DNA of 8,589 nt, taken from positions 1 to 8,589 of the forward strand of contig CAYOVG010000309.1 of NCBI GenBank assembly GCA_964407285.1, written 5' to 3'. This DNA comes from CAYOVG01 sp964407285. Its GTDB lineage: Bacteria > Desulfobacterota > Syntrophobacteria > Syntrophobacterales > Syntrophobacteraceae. Within the stretch, counting starts at the first letter, position 1. Each line of letters begins with the position of its first letter. Positions 1-6,809 of this stretch are shown here, in pieces. Under the pieces are notes generated by a model. It saw only the letters and a program-made list of their open reading frames with translations. It ran no database searches and had not been told where the DNA came from. Made by a program: the position numbers and the translations under genes.

Positions 1-42
1 GCAACCCGCAACCCGCAACCCGCAACCCGCAACCCGCAACCC
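1..42. repeat. GCAACCC heptamer tandem array (cut by window edge)
   Basis: Six perfect head-to-tail copies of GCAACCC fill positions 1-42 and continue off the window, so the true copy number is unknown. The array ends 8 bases downstream of the M16 stop codon. On the minus strand, which is the transcribed sense, it reads GGGTTGC repeated: six GGG runs spaced by 4 bases, which satisfies the usual G-quadruplex pattern. It is non-coding with respect to the genes seen. Heptamer arrays of this sort tend to vary in copy number by slippage. Confidence 0.9.
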
Positions 43-50
43 GCGGGCGA

Positions 51-1319
51 CTACTTCCCCGAGGCAGCGGCTTCCAGTTCCGCGTCATCGGGGTCCACGG
101 GACCGTAGACGATCGTGGAAAACGGCCCCCCGGTCTGAAAGGTCCCGGCGCACCACGCCTTTATGGATTCGGGCGTCACCTCGTTGATCCGCGCCTCGAC
201 CTCTTCGAAAGGCACCAGCCGTCCGAAGAGGAATTCGTTCTTGGCCAGGCGGTTCATGCGAGAATCGGTGCTCTCGGCATTGAGGTACATGCTTCCCTTC
301 ACGTATTCCCTCGCGGCCGCGAGTTCGCCTTCCGGAATGAGTTCCTCCGACAGGCGGGCTACCTGCTCGTAGATGACCTTCAGGGCATCCTTTGCGTTCT
401 CCCGCCCCACCCCGGCGTAGATCCCCAGCATCCCCGCGTCCTGATGGCTGTTGAGGAACGAGTAGACCGAGTAGGCCAGTCCCCGTTTCTCGCGCACCTC
501 CTGGAACAGCCTGCTGCTCATGCTGCTGCCCAGTATCACGTTCGTGAGGTGGCATACGAACCGGTCCTCATCGAGTTGGGAGCACCCCGGCAGGCCGATG
601 CAGATATGGACCTGCTCTATGTCCGTTTTGGGCGCTACCTTGAAGAACCCGCGATCCTCCGGGGGCTTTCGCTGGAGAGGACTGTTTCCGTTATTGAGCT
701 TGCTCAGCGCCGGCGCCACCAGGTCCACGAACCGCTCGTGTTCGAGGTTCCCCGCAGCCGCCACGATGATGCGCTCCGCCTGGAACATGCTGCCCATATA
801 GCGCACCATGCTCTCCCGGTCGAAGCCGCGCACGGTGTCTTCCGACCCGTAGATGGGGAGCCCCAGGGGGTTGTCCGGCCAGTACTCCTCCTGGAAAAGC
901 ACGTGCACGTATTCGTCGGGCGTATCCTCGATCATGTTGATTTCCTGGAGGATCACCTCCCGCTCCCGATCAATCTCCTCGGGCTTGAAGGTCGAATGCA
1001 GGAAGATGTCGTTCAGGATGTCCACTACCAGGGGCAAATGGTTGTCCAGCACCTTCGCGTGCACGCACAGTTGCTCCTTGGAGGTGAACGCATTGGCGAA
1101 ACCTCCCACCGCATCCAACTCCTTGGCGATGTCGAGCGCCGTGCGCCGCCCGGTACCCTTGAAAAGCATGTGTTCGATGAAATGGGTAAGCCCCCGGTCC
1201 GCGGCGCTCTCGTCGCGAGACCCCACATTGAGCCAGATTCCCGTGGCAACCGAGTGCACGTAGGGGATCTTTTCCGTCACAACGCGAATACCATTGTCAA
1301 GGACCGTCTTATGGTTCAT
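51..1319 (-). CDS. M16-family zinc metallopeptidase (processing-peptidase-like)
   Basis: A 422-residue inverzincin peptidase related to mitochondrial processing peptidase beta and Bacillus YmxG. The zinc site is complete: HFIEH gives H46, E49 (catalytic) and H50, and the third ligand E126 lies in REREVILQEINMIED, 76 residues beyond H50 as expected. The C-terminal non-catalytic half keeps REKRGLAYSVYSF (around residues 278-290), whose Arg/Tyr pair helps bind substrate in the family. No signal peptide or membrane helix, so it is probably cytoplasmic; the substrate is unknown. The ATG at 1319 is preceded by AAGGGA a few bases upstream. The C-terminus is acidic and Ala-rich (DPDDAELEAAASGK). Bacterial M16 genes directly after pnp are common, which supports cotranscription. 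Stop TAG at 53-51. Confidence 0.95.
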   Translation of the reverse strand: MNHKTVLDNGIRVVTEKIPYVHSVATGIWLNVGSRDESAADRGLTHFIEHMLFKGTGRRTALDIAKELDAVGGFANAFTSKEQLCVHAKVLDNHLPLVVDILNDIFLHSTFKPEEIDREREVILQEINMIEDTPDEYVHVLFQEEYWPDNPLGLPIYGSEDTVRGFDRESMVRYMGSMFQAERIIVAAAGNLEHERFVDLVAPALSKLNNGNSPLQRKPPEDRGFFKVAPKTDIEQVHICIGLPGCSQLDEDRFVCHLTNVILGSSMSSRLFQEVREKRGLAYSVYSFLNSHQDAGMLGIYAGVGRENAKDALKVIYEQVARLSEELIPEGELAAAREYVKGSMYLNAESTDSRMNRLAKNEFLFGRLVPFEEVEARINEVTPESIKAWCAGTFQTGGPFSTIVYGPVDPDDAELEAAASGK

Positions 1320-1357
1320 CCGTCCCTTTCATGTGAAGATGGCGCAGGAAGCCGGTG

Positions 1358-1398
1358 ACCGGATGCCGGATGAGAGTCTCCATCATCCGGCATCCGGT
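1358..1398 (-). repeat. Perfect 16-bp inverted repeat after pnp
   Basis: Arms at 1358-1373 and 1383-1398 are exactly complementary over 16 bases and enclose a 9-base loop (1374-1382). Each arm contains the internal direct repeat CCGGATG/CCGGATG, so shifted pairings are also possible. It begins 9 bases beyond the pnp stop and ends about 38 bases before the M16 start. No run of T follows on the minus strand, so a classical intrinsic terminator is unlikely. A 3'-stabilising or RNase III-processed stem, or a mobile palindromic repeat, fits better. The core CGGATGCCGG recurs at 6258-6267. Confidence 0.75.
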
Positions 1399-1407
1399 AT
1401 CCGACGC

Positions 1408-3516
<2,109 letters not shown>

Positions 3517-3596
3517 AGGCTGAACTCCTCAAATCATTTACAGATGTAACTGCCGCCCGACTCCAACTGGCCCGCGGGAACATGGCAGGTAGGTTT
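3517..3596 (-). promoter_or_regulatory. rpsO-pnp intergenic region: pnp leader with possible stem-loop
   Basis: The 80-base leader contains a GAGGAG ribosome binding site (3530-3525, 8 bases before the pnp ATG). Upstream is a potential interrupted stem: GGCAG (3584-3588) with CTGCC (3550-3554), and CGGG (3575-3578) with CCCG (3556-3559), separated by a 5-base bulge on one side and 1 base on the other. CCCGCGGG (3571-3578) is also self-complementary. In E. coli the pnp leader forms a hairpin cut by RNase III, through which PNPase represses itself. A similar role here is inference. No T-tract terminator for rpsO is visible. Confidence 0.4.
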
Positions 3597-3866
3597 CTAG
3601 CGCCTCAACCCGAGCCGCTCGATTACCGTGGTGTACCTGTCCACACTTTTCTTCTTCAGGTAATTGAGCAATTGCCTGCGCTGACCGACCAGCTTGAGCA
3701 ACCCGCGGCGAGAATGATGATCTTTCTTATGAGTCTTGAAATGATCCGTTAGATAGGTAATTCGTTCGCTAAGGAGTGCAATCTGTACTTCCGGCGAGCC
3801 GGTATCGGACGGATGGACTTTGAAATCATCGATGATTGACCGTTTGCGATCAGGGGTCATTACCAC
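3597..3866 (-). CDS. rpsO: 30S ribosomal protein S15
   Basis: Primary-binding protein of the 30S platform: it contacts the three-way junction of the 16S central domain and later forms an intersubunit bridge. The four-helix S15 fold is recognisable from FKVHPSDTGSPEVQIALLSE, then LTDHFKTHKKDHHSRRGLL (the nearly invariant HKKDHHSRRGLL rRNA-binding segment) and the ending VIERLGLRR. Starting at GTG 3866 gives 89 residues, matching the family exactly; ATG at 3860 would give 87. A much longer in-frame extension to 3971 exists but overlaps truB and lacks S15 homology. In E. coli S15 represses its own mRNA through its leader; the short leader here does not show an obvious large structure. Stop TAG. 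The gene sits 50 bases after truB and 80 before pnp, the standard order. Confidence 0.96.
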   Translation of the reverse strand: MVMTPDRKRSIIDDFKVHPSDTGSPEVQIALLSERITYLTDHFKTHKKDHHSRRGLLKLVGQRRQLLNYLKKKSVDRYTTVIERLGLRR

Positions 3867-3880
3867 GGTTATTCCTCCTT
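3867..3880 (-). promoter_or_regulatory. Strong Shine-Dalgarno that decides the rpsO start
   Basis: AAGGAGG at 3880-3874 is the strongest ribosome binding site in the window. It lies 7 bases before a GTG (3866-3864) and 13 bases before the following ATG (3860-3858). The spacing favours the GTG, and the resulting length (89 residues) equals that of E. coli and Bacillus S15 with register-perfect alignment at the N-terminus. Confidence 0.75.
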
Positions 3881-3896
3881 CGTACTCACTTCGTAA

Positions 3897-3924
3897 ATCA
3901 TAAAACCAGTCAAGTTTTAACCAA
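3897..3924 (-). promoter_or_regulatory. Candidate sigma70-type promoter for rpsO
   Basis: In an AT-rich patch within otherwise GC-rich DNA, the minus strand shows TTGGTT (3924-3919, 3 of 6 to TTGACA), a 16-base spacer and TATGAT (3902-3897, 5 of 6 to TATAAT). Transcription would begin near 3890, giving a leader of about 25 bases that carries the strong rpsO ribosome binding site. E. coli also has an rpsO promoter between truB and rpsO, which supports the idea. The weak -35 keeps confidence moderate. Confidence 0.4.
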
Positions 3925-4828
3925 ACAAACGCAATCGCCGGCCGTCTCCCGTTTCCGGCCGAGGCCACCACAGGGCGACCAGGTGATTTCCGGGAGCAAC
4001 CAGGCGGACAGCGCTTCTATAGTCCGGAAAGGCAGCTCTGTGCTCCCTTTCCCAATCATGCGCCAGGTTCCCGTGCCGGAGCCTTTTCAGCACATCTCCA
4101 TCCTCGATCGTAAGAACCGGCAAATGACTCAGCGCATCGCTCGGGAGTATGAGTTTTTCCCTCCATTTGCCCTCTTCCCGGGCCTGCTCGAGATCTTCGA
4201 GCGAGACCGACCGGTCCACATGGAACGGACCGCTGGCCAGCCGCCTCAACCGGGTGACGTGCGCGCCGCATCCGAGCGCTTCCCCGATATCCGCGGCCAA
4301 CTGCCTTACATAAGTCCCCTTGGAGCAGTGCGCTTCCAGGTCCGCCTCGGGCGGCCGGTAGGAGCGCAACTCCAGGCGGTAAATGCAGATTTCCCTCTCG
4401 GGAGCGGCCACATCGATCCCCTTGCGGGCCATCTTGTACAATCGCTCCCCATTGACCCTCACGGCGGCGTACCGGGGCACGCGCTGCCGGCATGGGCCTC
4501 GAAAACGCTCCATCGCCTCGATGAACCGCTCCCGCGAAGGGGGTTCTTCGGCGCACGTCCGGGTGATCCGGCCGGTCCTGTCGAGGGTGTCCGTCTCCAC
4601 CCCGAGGCGGAGCGTGAACCGGTAAACCTTGTCCTGCTCCAGGAACTGATCCGCAATGCGCGTCGCCTGGTTCAGGCAGATCACCATGACCCCCGTCGCA
4701 AAGGGGTCGAGAGTTCCGCAGTGGCCGACCTTCTTCACGCGCAGCAGCCGCTTGATTCCGGACACCAACCCGAAGGAGAGCATTCCCTCCGGCTTGTCCA
4801 CCAGCAGTATCCCATCCGGCGCCGGCAT
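3917..4828 (-). CDS. truB: tRNA pseudouridine-55 synthase TruB
   Basis: Isomerises U55 in the T-loop of tRNAs. From the ATG at 4828 the product is 303 residues, close to the family norm. Motifs: GILLVDKPEGM (6-16), the catalytic aspartate D41 in CGTLDPFATG, conserved Tyr120 in VPRYAAVRVNG, and CSKGTYVRQLAADIGEALG (168-186, with R175). A PUA-like tail of about 70 residues follows. Start choice: 4828 has GGGAG at 5-base spacing and begins just before the conserved strand. An upstream in-frame ATG at 4897 lies one base after the nrnA stop and would add 23 polar residues; it has a poor ribosome binding site but ideal coupling, so it remains possible. Oddity: the usual YSAxK motif reads YAAVR. Stop TAA at 3919-3917 overlaps the candidate rpsO -35. 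Confidence 0.95.
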   Translation of the reverse strand: MPAPDGILLVDKPEGMLSFGLVSGIKRLLRVKKVGHCGTLDPFATGVMVICLNQATRIADQFLEQDKVYRFTLRLGVETDTLDRTGRITRTCAEEPPSRERFIEAMERFRGPCRQRVPRYAAVRVNGERLYKMARKGIDVAAPEREICIYRLELRSYRPPEADLEAHCSKGTYVRQLAADIGEALGCGAHVTRLRRLASGPFHVDRSVSLEDLEQAREEGKWREKLILPSDALSHLPVLTIEDGDVLKRLRHGNLAHDWEREHRAAFPDYRSAVRLVAPGNHLVALWWPRPETGDGRRLRLFG

Positions 4829-4898
4829 GGAATCTCCCGGTCCGCTCTCGCTCTGCCCCGCACCCGTACATGCGCTGTTCAACCGTCGCTCGTTCATG

Positions 4899-5885
4899 TC
4901 AGATGTATTCCATCGCATTCCGGGTAACCTGCTCCCGTATTGCCGGCATTTCTCCGGCAATGCGAAACGCCGCGGCATTGCGGTGCCCGCCCCCGTTGTA
5001 CCCCCTGGCGAAGGCCGAAACGTCCACGCTCCCCTTGGACCTCATGCTGACGTGGATGACGCCGTCTTTTCCCTCGCGAAACAGGATCGCCATCTCCACC
5101 GTCTTGACGGAACGCAGGTGGTTGATAAAACCGTCGCTATCCGAATGGTTGGTCCCCGTTTCGGAGAACATCTCCCTCGTCAGCTCCGCCGCGGCCAGAC
5201 GCTCACCCGAGTGAAAACTCACCGTCGAAAGGACCTTCGACAGGAGGCGAAGCCTTTGCGCAGGGGCGGAATCGTACACCTCCCGCGCGATACGGGCAGG
5301 GTCGGCCCCGGCCGCCACGAGCTTCGCGGCGACTTCGAAAACTCTCCGGTCGGTATTGGAAAACCGGAACGACCCGGTGTCGGTTACAATCCCGGTGTAC
5401 AGCAGGGTTGCGATGTCCGCGTCCAAAGCCGTTCCCAGGGCTTCCCCGAGATGGTAGAGCATCTCGCAGGTGCTGCTGATGGAAGTATCGACCCAGTACG
5501 CATCCCCGAAGGGCTCGCTGCTCACATGATGATCGATATTGATCAGATACGGCGCCCGGCTGATCGATTCCGCAAGTCCCGGCCCGACGCGGGAAAGATC
5601 TCCGCAATCGACGAGCACGGCCGCATCGTACCGGCCCGGCCGGTCCACGCCATGGCGAATCAGTTCCGTGCCGGGCAGGAACAACAGGTTTCCCGGCGCC
5701 GGGTCCTGAGCGTAGGGATCCGCCTCTTTTCCCATCTTCCTGAGCATGAAGGCAAGCGCCAGGACGGAACCGACGGCGTCTCCATCGGGGTTGACGTGCG
5801 TGGCGACGAGAAACTTCCGGCGCCGGCCCACGGCCGCTACGATTTCTCCAATGCTGCTCGCCATCAACTCATCATTTTTCATCAT
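4899..5885 (-). CDS. nrnA: DHH/DHHA1 phosphoesterase, NrnA-like (nanoRNase / pAp phosphatase)
   Basis: A 328-residue DHH-superfamily phosphoesterase. NrnA homologues degrade 2-5-base RNA oligonucleotides to mononucleotides and many also dephosphorylate pAp; that dual role is family knowledge, not shown here. All metal-binding motifs are present: HVNPDGDAVGS (H30, D34, D36), VDCGD (D93), IDHH (D118-H120), VTDTGSF (D169), and in the C-terminal DHHA1 domain the substrate-binding GGGH (298-301). No membrane segment or signal peptide. The ATG at 5885 overlaps rbfA by 14 bases (ATGATG; next in-frame ATG at 5864 is an alternative) and has no strong ribosome binding site, consistent with coupling. 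Stop TGA at 4901-4899. Being cotranscribed with pnp would place producer and consumer of short RNA in one operon. Confidence 0.93.
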   Translation of the reverse strand: MMKNDELMASSIGEIVAAVGRRRKFLVATHVNPDGDAVGSVLALAFMLRKMGKEADPYAQDPAPGNLLFLPGTELIRHGVDRPGRYDAAVLVDCGDLSRVGPGLAESISRAPYLINIDHHVSSEPFGDAYWVDTSISSTCEMLYHLGEALGTALDADIATLLYTGIVTDTGSFRFSNTDRRVFEVAAKLVAAGADPARIAREVYDSAPAQRLRLLSKVLSTVSFHSGERLAAAELTREMFSETGTNHSDSDGFINHLRSVKTVEMAILFREGKDGVIHVSMRSKGSVDVSAFARGYNGGGHRNAAAFRIAGEMPAIREQVTRNAMEYI

Positions 5886-6228
5886 CGTGCAAGGTCTTCA
5901 ACAACCGTTCGATTTTGGCGCCGTACTCGAAGGAGCCGTCATACTGGAAGTCCAACTCGGGCGAATACCTGAGATGGAGCCTTTTCCCAAGTTCGCGCCG
6001 GATGAAACCCTTTGCCCTGGCGAGCCCCGCCGCGACTTTCTCTCTTCCCTCGTCTTCGTCCGAGCCCCTGAAAACGTAAAATATCCGTGCGTGTTTGAGG
6101 TCCGGGGTCAACTCCACCCCTGTAATAGTCACTTCCTCCAGCCGAGGGTCTTTCACCGTACGATAGAGCATCTCGGCCACTTCACGCTGGATCAGATCGG
6201 CCACTCTTTCGGGGCGCTTTGATTCCAT
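5872..6228 (-). CDS. rbfA: Ribosome-binding factor A
   Basis: Assembly factor that binds the 30S subunit late in maturation, near the 5' helix of 16S rRNA, and helps cold adaptation in bacteria where it has been studied. The 118-residue product is the usual family length and is essentially one KH-like domain: RPERVADLIQREVAEML (residues 5-21), DPRLEEVTITGVELTPDL (27-44), the strand HARIFYVF (46-53), and the signature helix-strand GFIRRELGKRLHLRYSPEL (residues 74-92) followed by FQYDGSFEYGAKIERLL. The ATG at 6228 is preceded by AGGA at 7-base spacing. Its TGA stop (5874-5872) lies inside the next gene, overlapping it by 14 bases, so the two are probably translationally coupled. Position after infB/ylxP is the standard one. 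Confidence 0.97.
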   Translation of the reverse strand: MESKRPERVADLIQREVAEMLYRTVKDPRLEEVTITGVELTPDLKHARIFYVFRGSDEDEGREKVAAGLARAKGFIRRELGKRLHLRYSPELDFQYDGSFEYGAKIERLLKTLHDDEK

Positions 6229-6321
6229 ATTCGTTTCCTATAGCGGGAATCGGGAATCGGATGCCGGGAAACGGGTCGTGAAGTTTCTCTCTTCCAAACC
6301 CGGACCTCCGGACTCCGATCG
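6229..6321 (-). other. ylxP-rbfA intergenic region with short repeats
   Basis: This 93-base gap holds two tandem CGGGAAT heptamers (6244-6257) running into CGGATGCCGG (6258-6267). That 10-mer also forms the core of the large hairpin after pnp (1360-1369). At the other end lies CCGGACCTCCGG, a palindrome of 5-bp arms around 2 bases (about 6300-6314 with flanking partial copies). The rbfA ribosome binding site AGGA (6239-6236) lies 7 bases before its ATG. I see no clear promoter or T-tailed terminator. Confidence 0.5.
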
Positions 6322-6612
6322 CTATCCCAGCGGAATCAGCTCTATCTCGTGGTCCGCAAGTTCCGCGAGATGGAGCGAATCCATATATTCGATGATACGA
6401 TCCAGGAGAGCGTTGATGACCCGCCCGTCGCCACTGATGACGGCTACACCGATAACGGCTCGCTGGTGCAGGTCCTGGTCCGCCACTTCCGCCACCGATA
6501 CGTTGAACCGGTTGCGGCTCCTGTCGATAAGGCTCTTGACGACCCGTCTTTTTTCCTTGAGGGACTGGTTGCCGTGGAGCCTGAAAGTTACTCGCGCAAT
6601 TCCAACAGTCAT
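6322..6612 (-). CDS. ylxP: YlxP-like protein, DUF503 family
   Basis: A 96-residue cytoplasmic protein whose sequence fits the DUF503/YlxP family along its full length: a beta strand start (MTVGIARVTFRLHG), the characteristic SLKEKRRVVKSLIDR (residues 17-31), NRFNVSVAEV (34-43), then a hydrophobic strand AVIGVAVIS and a C-terminal helix. No signal peptide or membrane segment is visible. The family has no firmly established biochemical function; in Bacillus its gene also lies between infB and rbfA, which is the position here, so a role linked to ribosome assembly or translation is reasonable inference only. The ATG at 6612 has a weak ribosome binding site, but the family N-terminus begins exactly there. 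Stop codon TAG at 6324-6322. Confidence 0.92.
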   Translation of the reverse strand: MTVGIARVTFRLHGNQSLKEKRRVVKSLIDRSRNRFNVSVAEVADQDLHQRAVIGVAVISGDGRVINALLDRIIEYMDSLHLAELADHEIELIPLG

Positions 6613-6698
6613 AATTCTGCCGCCATTTCCGTCGGGCGCCCCGAGGGAGTGAACTCACAGCTTCAAAGCACCCGAGACCGCGACGATAACAGTCTCCA

Positions 6699-6737
6699 CA
6701 GCCGCCCCGGGTCGCGGCTGGAAGCCGCTCCCACAAG
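6699..6737 (-). repeat. REP-like palindromic element
   Basis: On the minus strand the sequence reads TGTGGGA and then a perfect 6-bp stem, GCGGCT (6728-6723), a 3-base loop TCC, and AGCCGC (6719-6714). A GTGG tetranucleotide (6734-6731) sits just 5' of the stem. This layout, a GTGG/GTAG tag followed by a short GC-rich hairpin, is what is known for REP elements moved by RAYT (TnpA_REP) transposases, and the wording closely resembles Pseudomonas REPs. A second copy of the arm, CAGCCGC at 6699-6705, can pair instead with GCGGCTG at 6714-6720 (7 bp, 8-base loop), so two hairpins compete. Whether it is repeated elsewhere in the genome cannot be seen in this window. Confidence 0.6.
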
Positions 6738-6775
6738 GGCTCCAGGTTATCCGTCCGTGGAAATGAACTCACGAT

Positions 6776-6808
6776 TTACGGGAACCGGCAACTCTCGCAA
6801 CCCCGTAA
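6776..6808 (-). other. Inverted repeat directly after the infB stop
   Basis: TTACGGG at 6776-6782 pairs perfectly with CCCGTAA at 6802-6808 (7 bp, 19-base loop). It starts one base beyond the infB stop codon. No T-run follows it in the direction of transcription, so it does not look like an intrinsic terminator. It could protect the 3' end of an infB mRNA from exonucleases or mark a processing site; that role is inference. The loop contains two GCAAC copies. Confidence 0.5.
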
Positions 6809-6809
6809 C

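Larger units (their letters stand above)
6613..6809 (-). other. infB-ylxP intergenic region, rich in inverted repeats
   Basis: This 197-base gap has no convincing gene. Reading the transcribed strand it contains, in order: a 7-bp hairpin four bases past the infB stop, a REP-like hairpin with an extra complementary arm, further short complementary pairs (CCGCGAC 6678-6684 with GTCGCGG 6711-6717; GAGAC 6674-6678 with GTCTC 6692-6696), and a 5-bp, 3-base-loop hairpin at 6632-6644 about 20 bases before ylxP. A 9-base direct repeat TGAACTCAC occurs at 6650-6658 and 6764-6772. No terminator-type T-tract follows any hairpin on the minus strand, so read-through from infB to ylxP is likely. Strands and positions were read by eye. 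Confidence 0.7.

Noticed and set aside
1..42. CRISPR repeats
   Set aside because: Seven-base units with no spacers; a simple tandem array.
444..1358. A 304-codon plus-strand frame opposite the M16 gene
   Set aside because: His/Val/Arg-rich shadow with no ribosome binding site or domain; the minus-strand peptidase has all catalytic residues.
1358..1398. Intrinsic (Rho-independent) terminator for pnp
   Set aside because: The stem is strong but the downstream minus strand is CACCGGCTTCC with no T-run; reported as an inverted repeat instead.
3907..3914. TTGACT on the minus strand as the rpsO -35 box
   Set aside because: It matches TTGACA in 5 of 6 positions, but 16-19 bases downstream there is no -10-like hexamer; TATGAT is only 5 bases away.
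3597..3971. rpsO starting at the 124-codon position
   Set aside because: The extra 35 residues are antisense to nothing known but overlap truB, lack S15 homology, and the strong ribosome binding site lies downstream of that start.
6182..6772. A 196-codon minus-strand frame across the ylxP and infB-ylxP gap
   Set aside because: It overlaps ylxP and rbfA in another frame; ylxP matches a known family end to end, this one does not.
6650..6772. TGAACTCAC copies as target-site duplications of an inserted element
   Set aside because: Nine bases 105 apart with no terminal inverted repeats at their inner edges and no transposase; may be chance or part of the repeat mosaic.
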